Source: Sandaracinaceae bacterium
GTDB taxonomy: Bacteria; Myxococcota_A; Polyangia; Polyangiales; Houyiibacteriaceae
NCBI GenBank assembly: GCA_016706685.1
Contig: JADJJE010000022.1
Location: forward strand, 62,001 to 126,000
Reading direction: 5' to 3'
DNA length: 64,000 nucleotides
The translations under genes and the position numbers were made by a program. Shown here one piece after another: positions 41,767 to 52,200 of this stretch (position 1 is its first letter; each line of letters starts with the position of its first letter). The notes under the pieces are model-generated. The model was not told the origin of the DNA. It saw only the letters and a list, made by a program, of their open reading frames with translations, and did not search any database.

Positions 41767-42737
41767 GCGCGGCCGCTGGCGCCGGCGGGGCTCAGGGTCT
41801 CTTCCAGGAAGTCGTAGCTGTCGTCCCAGCATGCTCGGGCCTTCTCACGCCACACGAACGCATGGAACGCGTGGATCTCTCCTGCGTAGTAGCGCAAGCG
41901 CGAGTCTCCTCCCAGCGCCTCGAGCGCGGCGTGCAGCCGGCGGCTGTCGTCGATGAGCGGATCCTTGGTGCCGATGGGGATCAAGAATGGCGGCAGCGGG
42001 CGCGCCAACGTGGGTTGCTGCTCCAGCACCACCACCGGGTCCAGCAGCGCGCGCGGGGTCTCCTGGTCGTGCGCGTGCGGGGCATAGCCGTGCGAGATGA
42101 TGTCGATGCGGCTCTGCACCAGCTCCGAGATGGCCGGCTTGCGGCGCCGGAAGCGCCCCGGGTCCGTGACCTGGTGCACCCCGCAATACGGAATGACCGC
42201 GCGCGGCATGAGCCCCGTGCTGAACGCCTTTCGCGCGTAGGCTTCTTCGCGCTCCTGCACCAGCGCCACGGTGAGCGAGGTGGCCAGGTTCGCCCCGGCC
42301 GACTCCCCCGCGATGGCCAGGCGGTCGAGGTCGGCCCCGAACGAGGCCCCGCGCGCCGCGATGAAGGCATAGGCGTCGCACACGTCTTCGAGCGCAGCCG
42401 GGAAGCGGTGCACCGGGGCCAGGCGATAGTTGATGTTGAACACCAGGTAGCCGGCGCGCGCCAGCATGGCCCCCATGATCCAGTGGGTGTCCTTCGACAA
42501 GATGCGGAAGCCGCCCCCGTGGATGTAGAGCACCGTGGGGAACGGCCCGCGCCCCTGCGGCCGATAGACGTCGAGCGTGCGCGAAGCGCCTCCGCCCGCC
42601 AGGTAGGGCACGTCGCGCAGCACCTCGATGCCCTGCGCCTCCATGTTGGCGTGCGGTAGCACCTTGCCCGCCGCGGAGAGACCACGCAGCAGGCTGCTCA
42701 TGGCCAGCCCCTCGGCGCGCTTGCGGATGGTGCTCAT
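41763..42737 (-). CDS. Alpha/beta hydrolase, hormone-sensitive-lipase family
   Basis: 324 aa. Catalytic features of HSL-type esterases are in order: oxyanion motif YIHGGGF (near residue 74), nucleophile GESAGAN (near 145), Asp in GTKDPLIDD and His in GEIHAFHAF. Substrates in the family are short acyl or carboxyl esters. No signal peptide is visible, so it is cytosolic or membrane-associated. It is the middle gene of a three-gene operon: 16 bp after the LLM oxidoreductase gene and overlapping the phosphatase-like gene by 4 bases. Confidence 0.93.
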   Translation of the reverse strand: MSTIRKRAEGLAMSSLLRGLSAAGKVLPHANMEAQGIEVLRDVPYLAGGGASRTLDVYRPQGRGPFPTVLYIHGGGFRILSKDTHWIMGAMLARAGYLVFNINYRLAPVHRFPAALEDVCDAYAFIAARGASFGADLDRLAIAGESAGANLATSLTVALVQEREEAYARKAFSTGLMPRAVIPYCGVHQVTDPGRFRRRKPAISELVQSRIDIISHGYAPHAHDQETPRALLDPVVVLEQQPTLARPLPPFLIPIGTKDPLIDDSRRLHAALEALGGDSRLRYYAGEIHAFHAFVWREKARACWDDSYDFLEETLSPAGASGRA

Positions 42738-42753
42738 GGCGCGTCTCCGGGGG

Positions 42754-43758
42754 CTACGGGGTGGGCGCCATGGCGCGCAGGAACTGCTCCATGACCGCCC
42801 AGGGCACGTCGTTGGGCAGGTTCAAGATCGGCAGCCCGATGCCGTACTCGCGCCGGCGCCGCAGCTCCTCGATGCAGTACTGCGGGTCGCCCGCGATCAT
42901 GAGGGAGTTCATCAGGTCGTCCGGCACGGTCTTCCAGGACTCCTTGCGCGTCTCCTTCTGCTTGTAGGCGATGTCGATGCGCTCGGCGTCTTCGCCGAAG
43001 CCGAGGTCGGTGAGCAGCTCCTTGTAGTAGTCGCCCATGCCGCCGATGTAGAACGCGACGATCTCCTTGGCCTTCTGCTTGCCGAAGTCACCCGGCATGG
43101 GCAGCACCGTGGTGAAGGGCGCCGTGATGATGTCGGACGGATCGCGCCCCGCCTTGGCTGCGCCGCGCGCGATCCACTCGTGCCCGCTCTTGAGCTCCTG
43201 GTACGGCCAGAACGTGGGCATCCAGCCGTCGGCCACCTCGCCGATGGCCTCGATGCTCTTCTCCTTGAGCGCCGCCACGTAGATGGGCACGTCGGCACGC
43301 ACGGGCTTCATCTCCAGCGCGAACGGCCGGTACTCCACCAGCTTGGCGTCGGCCTCGGTGAGCTTGCGGCCGCTGAGCAAGGTGCGCGTGACCTTCACCA
43401 CGTCCTTCCACTGCGACAGCGGCTTGTCGAACGCGCGCCCGTGGAAGCCCTCGATGACGCGCTTGCCGCTGGTGCCGATGCCCAGGATCAAGCGCCCCTC
43501 GCTGATCTCGTCCACCGTGGCCGCGTTCATGGCGATGAGGCTGGGCGAGCGGCTGAACACGTTCACGATGCCCGTGCCCAGCTTGATGCGCTTGGTGTGG
43601 ATGGCCATCTCGGTGAGCAACGAGAAGATCTCGTAGCCCCACGCCTCGGGGATCCAGAACGAGTCGTACCCCAGCTCGTCGGCCAGGATGGCGGCCTTCA
43701 GGTACAGCTTGCGGTCGTAGTTCTTCCAGAAGGCGAGGACGCCGGTGCGTTCGGTCAT
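42754..43758 (-). CDS. Luciferase-like (LLM-class) flavin/F420-dependent oxidoreductase
   Basis: 334 aa. The TIM-barrel LLM signature is clear: ADELGYDSFWIPEAWGYE, TKRIKLGTGIVNVFSRSPSLIAMNAATVDEIS (quoted from the core) and RLILGIGTSGKRVIEGFHG. The VNVFSRSP bulge is typical of F420-binding members, but FMN cannot be excluded. It oxidises or reduces a small organic substrate, unknown here. It is the first gene of the operon with an esterase and a degenerate phosphatase-fold lipoprotein. Confidence 0.92.
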   Translation of the reverse strand: MTERTGVLAFWKNYDRKLYLKAAILADELGYDSFWIPEAWGYEIFSLLTEMAIHTKRIKLGTGIVNVFSRSPSLIAMNAATVDEISEGRLILGIGTSGKRVIEGFHGRAFDKPLSQWKDVVKVTRTLLSGRKLTEADAKLVEYRPFALEMKPVRADVPIYVAALKEKSIEAIGEVADGWMPTFWPYQELKSGHEWIARGAAKAGRDPSDIITAPFTTVLPMPGDFGKQKAKEIVAFYIGGMGDYYKELLTDLGFGEDAERIDIAYKQKETRKESWKTVPDDLMNSLMIAGDPQYCIEELRRRREYGIGLPILNLPNDVPWAVMEQFLRAMAPTP

Positions 43759-43795
43759 GAGTCCGTCTCGGGGTGGGAGTGAACGCGCAGCCTAC

Positions 43796-43846
43796 AATGA
43801 ATCGCGGTTCAGTAGCACCCCCAGAATGAATCGCCGTTCAGTAGCA
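43796..43846. repeat. Two 22-bp direct repeats at the 3' end of the lipoprotein gene
   Basis: Copies 43796-43817 and 43825-43846 (AATGAATCGC[G/C]GTTCAGTAGCA, 29-bp period, one mismatch). The second copy contains the last two codons and stop of the lipoprotein gene. The first is an untranslated duplicate just downstream of it. It looks like slippage or a small tail duplication. Confidence 0.8.
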
Positions 43847-44989
43847 GGTGGTGCTCACCAGCGTCGCGGTGAAGCCCAGGTAGGTGCGGCTCGGCGCGCT
43901 GTTCGGGATCTCCACCTTGTCGTCCACGGTGGCCTCGGCCGGCTGGTTGAGCCCGCCCATCGTCAGCGTCCCCAGCTCGGTGCCGAACTCGAAGCTGTTG
44001 AGCGGCTGGATCCACATGCCGTTCTGGATGTTGTGGCCCACTTGGAGGTTGCCCACGCCACACACGAACTCCGGCGCGGCGCAGTTCACGTCGCCCTGAC
44101 TGCGGTAGCCGGCCAAACAGCCGGGGCCCGTGGCGGTGTCAGCCGGTGTCCAGCTGTTGATGGAGTCACCGTAGGTGTCCGAGTAGGTGCAGGTGTCCCA
44201 CGTGAGGACGCCTGTCGTCAGCGTGCCCGAAGCGAGCACCGCGCTCGTGGAAGAGACCGACGAGCCACGCGTGTACGTGATGACGCCCTGCATGTTGCGG
44301 AAATTCTGCTTCAGGTCGTAGCACAGCACGCCTGCCGCCCCGTCCGCCGCCGCACCGGTGTCCGCCGTGGTGCGAATGACGATCTCGCCCGGGCCCACAT
44401 CGAAGGTGGCGTCGCCGAGCATCAAGTTGGTGCCCGTGATCTGGAACTGAGCGCCGTCAGCTGCGATGGCGTAGCGCAGGACGCACGTGCCCGCGACTTC
44501 CCACGCGGCGTTGTGAGTGCAGAGCTCGGGCTCGTCGTACACGCAGAACGTGCGCGTGTCCGTGCTGCCCGGGGCCACCGCGCAGGTGTAGCCATCGCGG
44601 CAGTCTGTGGGTGCGCTGCAGGTCTCGAGGCACACGCCGCCCAGGTCATCGGGGCGCGCCAAGCAGCCGCCACCTTCACCGCACTCTGCATCGGCCGTGC
44701 AGTCCGTGACCGAGCAGTAGCCGTCCGGGAAGAGCGAGCCATCGAACTCCTCTTCACCGAGCCGCTCGAAGCCCACCAAGCAAGCGCCAGCACCACAGGC
44801 CGTGGCGTCCTCGCACTCCGTGCCGGTTGGCATGGGTATGGGGCCCATGTCCGCAGGGCCGAGATCCGGCGATCCGTTGCTCTCTCCGCACCCCGCGGCT
44901 GCCGCGACGAGGCCGACGAATAGTACGACGCGCGCAAATGCGCGATGGGCCTTGTAATGAAGCGTAGAAGCGGCGGGGAGTTCAGTCAT
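43838..44989 (-). CDS. Cys-rich lipoprotein with Asp/Pro linker
   Basis: 383 aa from ATG 44989 (MTELPAAS). A TTG 12 bases upstream is less likely. A signal peptide ends in AAAAGC (lipobox). Then a PDLGPADMGPIP linker and a Cys-rich module (residues ~55-150) with C-x-x-x-x-x-C-G pairs (CEDATACGAGACL, CTADAECGEGGGC, CSAPTDCRDGYTC), as in many secreted myxobacterial proteins. The second half is beta-rich, with Cys pairs (LCYDLKQ, DTCTYSD) and ends STTCY. Function unknown. Divergent from the lipoprotein gene at 45094. Confidence 0.8.
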   Translation of the reverse strand: MTELPAASTLHYKAHRAFARVVLFVGLVAAAAGCGESNGSPDLGPADMGPIPMPTGTECEDATACGAGACLVGFERLGEEEFDGSLFPDGYCSVTDCTADAECGEGGGCLARPDDLGGVCLETCSAPTDCRDGYTCAVAPGSTDTRTFCVYDEPELCTHNAAWEVAGTCVLRYAIAADGAQFQITGTNLMLGDATFDVGPGEIVIRTTADTGAAADGAAGVLCYDLKQNFRNMQGVITYTRGSSVSSTSAVLASGTLTTGVLTWDTCTYSDTYGDSINSWTPADTATGPGCLAGYRSQGDVNCAAPEFVCGVGNLQVGHNIQNGMWIQPLNSFEFGTELGTLTMGGLNQPAEATVDDKVEIPNSAPSRTYLGFTATLVSTTCY

Positions 44990-45093
44990 GATGGTATCCA
45001 AGGGTCATGGTCGTTGGCGGATGCCAGGCCGCCGCAGCGTACCAAGTCTTGCACTCGGCGCCTATACTGAGTGACACTCTTATCAGTCTCTTT

Positions 45094-46239
45094 ATGGAAC
45101 ACACTCCCCTTCGACTCCTTGGTGCCATCACCTTCGTAGCAGTGGCCCTCGTAGCAAGCGGCTGCGATGTCTACGACCCGTCGCTCCTCCCCGACGAGAC
45201 CGCGCTCTTGCCCGATGGTCGCCCTCCGCGTCCGGCCACGGACGACTTTCCCGAGCTCGACATGGAGCTGGTGTTCCGCATCAGCGACGTGGAGCTGAAC
45301 AGCGAAGTGGATTGGCTCAACACGGGCCGCAACATGGACGGGCTGCTCACGACGGCCGAGAACCCCATCCGCCAGTGCACCGCGCCAGCCGGAAATCTCC
45401 CTCCCGTCGACGGGCCGGGCGGGCTCGACAACGCGATGGGCGAACAGCTCCTCATGGTGGTCGTCGACTTCGTCATCCCTTGCTTGGAGCCTGCGTTGGA
45501 CAGGTCCCACGCCGCCGGCGAGGGCACGCTCATGTTGTGGGTGAGGGGGTGGAACGGAACCTCGAACGACGCCTCGCTGGACGTGGCCATGTTGGTGTCC
45601 GCGGACGCGACCTCCGCCGATCAGGAAGACGTGGAGTGGGATGACGTCAACCATCGCCTGGTCCAGGCGAGCGATGGCCTCACGGAAGCCCCCTCGCCGA
45701 GCGGCGCGGTCACCGACAATTTCTTCATCCGACCCGACAGCTTCACGGGCGGGGGCACCCCGATTCCGCGTCTGCGCGACGCGTCCGCCTACATCTCCAA
45801 CGGCACCATCGTGTACGAGATCCCCACTGGTCAGGCCATCCCACTCAACGCGGGCATCGGCAGCCTCGACATCGTGTTCACGGACGGGCTCGTGCTCGCC
45901 GAGCTGAACGACGCCTTCAACACCATCGAGAAGGCCTCTCTCTCAGGGCGCTTTTCTCTCTTCGCGCTGCTCGACGCGGGTGAGTCGATTGGCGTGTGCG
46001 CGGGGGCCCGTGCTGGCGTGGAGGCTCAGTTCCAGGGAATCCTCGACGTGATGTCCAACCCCGCCACGCCCCCCAACGAAGACCTCGAGTGCGACGCGAT
46101 GAGTCTCGGAATTCCCTTCCGGGGCAGCTTGGCGACCCTCGCACGGGATGGCGACACCCTGGTACGCAGCGGGACCAACCCACCGCTTCCGAACGCGTGC
46201 GCGAGCGGGACGAACCCCTGCGCCGGGTTCGTGCCCTGA
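45094..46239 (+). CDS. Secreted lipoprotein of unknown function
   Basis: 381 aa from ATG 45094 (MEHTPLRLLGA). An upstream ATG at 45007 would place a long non-signal leader in front and is rejected. The lipobox is LVASGC. The mature part has VDGPGGLDNAMGEQLL, a D-G-x-x-x-x-D-N motif reminiscent of the tandem pair at 3367-5262. It also has four or more Cys (RQCTAP, FVIPCLEP, ESIGVCAG, ASGTNPCAG) that could form disulfides. It shares the divergent promoter region 44990-45093 with the Cys-rich lipoprotein gene. No enzymatic motif recognised. Confidence 0.8.
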   Translation: MEHTPLRLLGAITFVAVALVASGCDVYDPSLLPDETALLPDGRPPRPATDDFPELDMELVFRISDVELNSEVDWLNTGRNMDGLLTTAENPIRQCTAPAGNLPPVDGPGGLDNAMGEQLLMVVVDFVIPCLEPALDRSHAAGEGTLMLWVRGWNGTSNDASLDVAMLVSADATSADQEDVEWDDVNHRLVQASDGLTEAPSPSGAVTDNFFIRPDSFTGGGTPIPRLRDASAYISNGTIVYEIPTGQAIPLNAGIGSLDIVFTDGLVLAELNDAFNTIEKASLSGRFSLFALLDAGESIGVCAGARAGVEAQFQGILDVMSNPATPPNEDLECDAMSLGIPFRGSLATLARDGDTLVRSGTNPPLPNACASGTNPCAGFVP

Positions 46240-46381
46240 CGTGGCGATGGCCTAGCGGGATAGCGGGTGTTGTCCTTCGCCGACCGTCGCGAGTTACCGA
46301 CGTTGGCGCCCTTGGTCGTCGTGGTCTACGACAGAACTGTGATGTTTCCACACGTGAGCATCGCTGACCGCGTGACCGCGC

Positions 46382-47440
46382 TCAGCGCGCGCGTCGGGCC
46401 CGCACGGCCTCGGCCAGCGTCTCGAGCGCGGCCTCGCTCGCGTCCCAGCCCATGCAGGCATCCGTGATGCTCTGCCCGTAGGTGAGCGGCTTGCCGGCCA
46501 CCTGGTCTTGGCGGCCGGCCACCAGGAAGCTCTCCAGCATGACGCCGCCGATGCTGTCGCTGCCGGCGGCCAGCTGCTCGGCGATGTTGGCGGTGACGGC
46601 GGGCTGGTTCTCGTGCTTCTTGTCGCTGTTGGCGTGGCTGACGTCCACCATGATGCGCGTCTTGATGCCGGCCTTGTCGAGCAGCGCCTGCGCCGCCGCC
46701 ACCGACGCCGCGTCGTAGTTGGGGCCCTGTGAGCCGCCGCGCAGGATGATGTGGCAGTCGTGGTTGCCCTTGGTGGCCACGATGGCGCTGATGCCCTGCT
46801 TGGTGACGGACAGAAAATGGTGCGGGTGCACGGCGGAGCCCACGGCGTCCACAGCGATCTGCACGGTGCCGCGCGTGCCGTTCTTGAAGCCCACGGGCAT
46901 GCTCAGGCCGGAGGCCAGCTCGCGGTGCACCTGGCTCTCGGTGGTGCGCGCGCCGATGGCGCCCCAGCTCACCAGGTCGGCCACGTACTGCGGCGAGATG
47001 GGGTCCAGGAACTCGGTGCCGGTGGGCACGCCCAGCTCCACCACGTCACGCAGGAAGCCGCGCGCCACGCGCAGGCCGCGGTTGATGTTGAAGCTGCCGT
47101 CGAGATCCGGGTCGTTGATGAGGCCCTTCCAGCCCACCGTGGTGCGCGGCTTCTCGAAGTAGGTGCGCATGATGACCAGCAGGTCGCCCGCCAGGCGATC
47201 GGCCAGCGGCTTGAGCCGGCCGGCGTACTCGAGGCCCGCGGCGGGGTCGTGGATGGAGCAGGGCCCCACCACCACGATGAGCCGGTCGTCACGCCGGTGG
47301 AGGATGTCCGAGGCCGCGCGGCGCGCCTGGGCCACGCGCTCTTGGCCGGTCTCGCTGACCGCCAGCTCCTCCATGAGGATGGCCGGGGGGATCAGCGGCC
47401 GCAGGTTTTCGATGCGCACGTCGTCGGTCCTGGAGAACAT
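46382..47440 (-). CDS. aroG: 3-deoxy-7-phosphoheptulonate (DAHP) synthase, class I
   Basis: 352 aa from ATG 47440 (MFSRTDDVRIENLRPLI). It is full-length for the AroF/G/H type. Motifs: VVVGPCSIHDP (PEP/metal Cys), IMRTYFEKPRTTVGWKGLINDP (family block, given in part), VGFKNGTRG, HxF in HPHHFLSV, and VDVSHANSDKKHENQP (metal site). It condenses phosphoenolpyruvate and erythrose-4-phosphate, the first step of the shikimate pathway. Regulation is usually by feedback, and no attenuator was seen in the upstream region (47441-47548), which also holds the divergent promoter of the cytochrome gene. Confidence 0.96.
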   Translation of the reverse strand: MFSRTDDVRIENLRPLIPPAILMEELAVSETGQERVAQARRAASDILHRRDDRLIVVVGPCSIHDPAAGLEYAGRLKPLADRLAGDLLVIMRTYFEKPRTTVGWKGLINDPDLDGSFNINRGLRVARGFLRDVVELGVPTGTEFLDPISPQYVADLVSWGAIGARTTESQVHRELASGLSMPVGFKNGTRGTVQIAVDAVGSAVHPHHFLSVTKQGISAIVATKGNHDCHIILRGGSQGPNYDAASVAAAQALLDKAGIKTRIMVDVSHANSDKKHENQPAVTANIAEQLAAGSDSIGGVMLESFLVAGRQDQVAGKPLTYGQSITDACMGWDASEAALETLAEAVRARRAR

Positions 47441-47548
47441 GCGCGGACATATAAGGCGGAAGACGCCGAACGTCACGTTTTGGCGGTGTCTGCACCGCGA
47501 CTTGCTGCGATGGCACAGCGCTTCGCCGGTCTTGTATGCTCTCCGCGG

Positions 47549-49210
47549 ATGTCCTCCGCCTCTCTCCGCTCTCGCGCGCTCCGCGTTGCCCTGATGGCCT
47601 CCCTCAGCGGCGTGCTGCTCGCGGCGCTGGCCTGCTCGGGGCGTGATCCGGAGCCCGAGCCCACCCCGCCGCCCTCGGCCGAAGAGCTCACCGCGGCGCG
47701 CGCCTCGTTCGTGGACCAGGCGCTCGCCCAGAACCACGCCGCCTGGCCAGCCGAGGCACGCACCCAGGTCATGCGCGACGGGCGCGCGGCCATCGAGCGG
47801 CTGCAGTGCAACCGCTGCCACACCATCGACGACATCGAGGCGTCGTCGCGCCCCACGCACTGCGTGAGCTGCCACCAGTGGCTGAACGGGCTCGAGCCCA
47901 CCGACGCTACGTACACCAAGCTGGCGGGCCGCTACGGCGCCCACGTGATGGAGCGCTACCAGCGCAACATCGTGCACTACCTGGACGCGCCCAACCTCAC
48001 GCGCATCGCGGCGCGCCTCGAGCCGGCGTGGATCGAGACGTACATCCAGAACCCGCACGACCTGCGCCCGCTCACGGAAGAGACCATGGTGCGCAGCCAG
48101 GTGAGCGCCGGGGACGCGCGCCTGATCGCACGCTACTTCGCGGCCGTGGCCGAGACGCACGACCCCGCCGGCCAGCACACCGCGCGGGCCCCGGCGGTGG
48201 CCACCGTGCAGCCAAGCGCCGAGCGCATCGAGGCGGGGCGCGGGCTGTTCATGCGGCGCGGCTGCAACCTGTGTCACACCGTGGGCAACGTGGACACGGG
48301 CAAGACCCGCGAAGACCTCTTGCGCATGGGCACCATCGCGCGGCTGGCGCCCAACCTGCGCTTCACCCGCGAGCGCATGCGCCCAGAGCTGGCGGCCGCG
48401 TGGATCCTGGATCCGCAGCGCTTCCACCCGGACACCACCATGCCCGTCACCAACCTGACGCCAGCCGAGGCCGAGCAGGTGCGCGACTTCTTGTTCGCGG
48501 TGGACCCGCGCCTGGGGCCCACGCCGCCCGTGCCGGAGCTGGTGCTGCCGCCGGCGGTCACGCGCCCCGTGAGCTGGGCGGAGGTGAAAGAGAGCACGCT
48601 CGGGCGTATCTGTGTGCACTGCCACATGAACGATCACGAGCGCGACAACGGCCCGGGCAACCAGGGCGGCTACGGCTGGCCGGGCGTGGGGCTGCGCATG
48701 CGCACCTACGAGACGCTGGTGAGCGGGCAGCGCGTGCGCGGGGCGGCCGCCGACAGCGAGCGCGTGTCCGTGTTCCTGCCGCGTGAGCCCGGCGGCAGCA
48801 TCCCGCTGTTGCTGGAGGTCATGCTGCTGCGGCGCGTGGAGGAGCGGCGTGACCGTGTGGAGGCGTTCGCCGACTACGCGCTGCCGCCCGACCACGGCAG
48901 CGAGCACCTGGGCATGCCCATGGGCTTGCCCAGCATCCCGGACGCGGAGCTGGCGCTGCTGCGCGCGTGGATAGAGCAAGGCTGCCCCGGCCCCACCGAG
49001 GTGACCGGCATGCCCGGCATCGACGACGGCTTCCTGGTGCCCGACGGGCCCATCCCCGTGAACCACGGGTGCGAGCTGCGTGCACCCACGGAGCCGCGCC
49101 CGGCCTGGTCCACCCAGCCGCCGCCCGAGTGGGAGCGCCCGCGCGAGCCCGCGCCAGCCGCGCCCGCCCCAGCCACACCGTCTCCCGCGGCACCGCCTTC
49201 AGGTCGCTGA
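47549..49210 (+). CDS. Tetraheme c-type cytochrome lipoprotein
   Basis: 553 aa from ATG 47549. A signal peptide ends in LAALAC (lipobox). Four heme-binding CxxCH sites: CNRCH at residue 87, CVSCH at 105, CNLCH at 239 and CVHCH at 355. Distal Met ligands are plausible in PDTTMPVTNL and LGMPMGLPS. The last ~55 residues are Pro/Ala-rich. The segment FMRRGCNLCHTVG resembles monoheme cytochrome c domains of respiratory or peroxidase-type proteins. It is probably an outer-membrane-directed electron carrier. It is followed one base after its stop by the transporter/HEAT/cNMP gene (TGACATG), so both are one transcript. Confidence 0.9.
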   Translation: MSSASLRSRALRVALMASLSGVLLAALACSGRDPEPEPTPPPSAEELTAARASFVDQALAQNHAAWPAEARTQVMRDGRAAIERLQCNRCHTIDDIEASSRPTHCVSCHQWLNGLEPTDATYTKLAGRYGAHVMERYQRNIVHYLDAPNLTRIAARLEPAWIETYIQNPHDLRPLTEETMVRSQVSAGDARLIARYFAAVAETHDPAGQHTARAPAVATVQPSAERIEAGRGLFMRRGCNLCHTVGNVDTGKTREDLLRMGTIARLAPNLRFTRERMRPELAAAWILDPQRFHPDTTMPVTNLTPAEAEQVRDFLFAVDPRLGPTPPVPELVLPPAVTRPVSWAEVKESTLGRICVHCHMNDHERDNGPGNQGGYGWPGVGLRMRTYETLVSGQRVRGAAADSERVSVFLPREPGGSIPLLLEVMLLRRVEERRDRVEAFADYALPPDHGSEHLGMPMGLPSIPDAELALLRAWIEQGCPGPTEVTGMPGIDDGFLVPDGPIPVNHGCELRAPTEPRPAWSTQPPPEWERPREPAPAAPAPATPSPAAPPSGR

Positions 49211-49211
49211 C

Positions 49212-52200
49212 ATGACGGCCGGCGCGGCAGCAGCTCGGGCACCGGCCCTCGACCGCGTCGCCGGGCTCTTCGCCAGCGCGCTCGCCATCCCCGAGGGCAG
49301 CGGCGCGCGCGCGCTGCGCATGCTCACGCTCATCTTCTCCATGAGCGGCGCGCTGGTGCTCATGAAGGCGGCGCAGTCGGGCATCTTCCTGGCTGCCTAT
49401 CCGCGCTCGGCCATCCCGTGGGCGTTCGCGGCCAGCGCCGTGATGCTGGCGCTCACCAGCTGCCTCTTGCTGGTGTGGACGCCGCGCATGACCACCGACC
49501 GCCTGGCGCGGCTCACCGTGAGCGGCAGCGCCGCCGCGTTGCTGGCGCTGTATGCGCTGTTGTGGACCGACGTGGCCGCGGTGCGCTTCGTTCTCTACGT
49601 GGTGATCGAGGCGGCCAGCGGCGTGCTGGTCATCCAGGTGTGGTCGGTGGCCTCGGCCGCCACGGACGCCCGCAGCGCGCGCAAGCTCATGCCCATCGCG
49701 GGCATCGGCGCGGGGCTGGCGTGGTCGGTGTTCGGGTTCTTGGTCACCCCGCTCAGCCACTGGCTGGGCAGCGAGGCCCTGCTGTTGCTCGCGCCGCTCT
49801 TGCTGTGGCTGTGCTTGGCGCTGATCCGCGCCATGCGGCAGCACGACCTCTCGGAGGCTCGGCCCCGGGCGCGCCACCAGGGGTCGCTGCTGGACAGCTT
49901 CCGCGACGGGTTCCACTTCGTGGGGTCCCAGCCGCTCATGCGCCTGCTCACGGCGCTGGCGCTGCTCTCGCTCATCATCGAGCAGTTCATGGACTTCCAC
50001 CTGATGAGCCTGGCGCGCGTGACCTACCGCGACGCCGACGCCATCTCGTCGTTCTTCGGAAACTACTTCGCCATCACCAGCTTGATCAGCCTGGTGCTTC
50101 TCGCGGGCCCCGCAGGCCGCATGCTGGCGTCGCTGGGCGCCACGCGCTCGCTGCTGCTGTTCCCGTGCTTGATCGTGGGCCTGGCGCTCATGGCCATCGT
50201 GGTGCCGGGGCTCACCACCGCGGTGCTGCTGCGCGGCTGCGCGCGTGTGCTCAAGCAGAGCATCTGGTCCAACTCCACCGAGCAGCTGCACACGCCTCTC
50301 TCCGGCGTGCGGCGCGGCCAAGCGCGCAGCGCCATCCGCGGTGTGCTGGCGCCCGGGGGCTACGCGCTCACCGCGCTCATGCTGACGGCGCTGCCCGACA
50401 CAGCCGACCCGCGCATCGCCGCCACGCTGGCGCTGGTCACGGCCGGGCTCATGGCCTGGCTCATCGCGGTCTACGCGCGCCGCACGTACACCCATGCGCT
50501 GCACCAAGCGGTGGACGAGCGGCGCTGGGAGATTGGCAGCCCGCGCGGGCGCAAGACCGACACGCTGGACGCCGAGACCTACAGCGCCTTCCGCGTGGAG
50601 CTGCTGGGTGACGACCCCGAGCGTGCGTCGCTGGCCGCCGAGATCCTGGCCGCCACCGACGGGCAGAAGAGCGCCGAGGTGCTGAGCGCGGGCCTGCGGC
50701 ACTCGAGCCCGGACGTGCGCCTGACCGTGGCCCGCGGGCTCTCGCGCAACACCCAGTTCGTGGGCGAGGCGCTGGCCGAGCACGCCTGTCACGAGCCCGA
50801 GCCGGTGGTGCGCCTGGCGTGTGTCCGCGCGCTGCGGGCTTGCGCCAACCCCGAGCGTTCGGCGCTCACCACGCTCGAGCAGCTCTCGAGCGACCCGGAC
50901 CCCGAGGTGGCCGCCGCCGCGCAGGTGGGCGTGCTGGTCTGGACGCTCGAGGGGGAGGAGCTGGGCAACGCGCTGCTGCCCTTCTTGAGCCCGAGCGAGT
51001 CGCCTGCCCGGCTGCGCGAGGCCCTGTTCGTGCTGGACGCGGACTCCATCGAGGCGCGCGGTATGCAGAGCACGCTCTCCTTCATCTTGGAGCGCGGCGA
51101 CCCCGAGGCGCGCATCACCGCGGCCTTCGCCGTGATTCGCGCGGGCGCGCTGAGCCTGCTGCCCGACGTGGTGCGCCTGCTGAAAGACCCCCGCACTGCG
51201 CCCCCGGTGGCCCGCGCCCTGGTGGACCTCACCCTGGCCGACGGCACGCCCGCGAGCGCCTCGGGGCCCGACACGCTGGCCGCCAGCCTGAGCCGCATCG
51301 CCAGCCGCATGGCCCGCGAGAGCGTGGCCCCGCCCGCCGAGGCGCTGGTGCTGCGCTTGCTCCAGCACTCGGACGTGGACATCCGGCGGAGCGCCACGCA
51401 GGCGCTGGGTCAGAGCGTGCGCGACGGGCGCCACCCGCCGCTGGACGTGAGCGGCGTGCTGCCGCTGGTGCAGCGTGACGCCACGCCCGCGTTCCAACGC
51501 TTCAGCATCTTGGCGGGGCTCGCGCGCGACGACGGCAAGGTGGACTGGGAGGTGGACGAGGCCTTCATGCCGCTGGTGCACGAGCTGGAGCTGGGCATCG
51601 AGCGGGCGCGCCAGGATGTGCTGGCGCTGCTCCTGTTGCGCGGCAAGCGCCGCCTGGTGTCGGCCGTGCAGGTGGCGCGGCGTCGTCCGTCGGCCGCGCG
51701 TGACGCCCAGGTGGCCGAGCTGCTGGACATGGACCTCGACCCGTTGCTGGCGCCGTGGGTGGTGCCCCTCTTCGAGCGCCTCTCGCTGCGCGAGCGCGTG
51801 GCCGCGGCGCGCCAGCTCGAGGTGCTGGACCAGGCTGCCCTCGATGACCCGCTTTACGCCATCGTCGCCCTGGGGGATGATCTGCTCTCCGGCGTCGCGC
51901 GGCTCTGTTATGGAGAGCGCTTCCTCACGCGCTTCGGCGACGCGGTCGACGACAGCATGGTGCCCCTGTTCGAGAAGATGCGCTTCCTGCGCAGCGTCCC
52001 GCTCTTCCAAGAGCTCGCGGGCGAGGACCTGCGGCGCCTGGCCGAGATGGTGGACACGCTGGAATTCCCGCCCGGCCACGTGGTGTTCGAGAACGGCGAC
52101 CCGGGCGACGCGCTCTACGTGGTGCTCGAGGGCTGCGTGGCCATGCTGCAGGGGGAGCTCGAGCTGGCGCGCATGGGCGAGCGCGAGTTCTTCGGCGAGC

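Noticed and set aside
45049..45077. Sigma-70-like promoter in the divergent region ahead of the 45094 lipoprotein gene
   Set aside because: A TTGCAC is present but no acceptable -10 lies at 16-18 bases.
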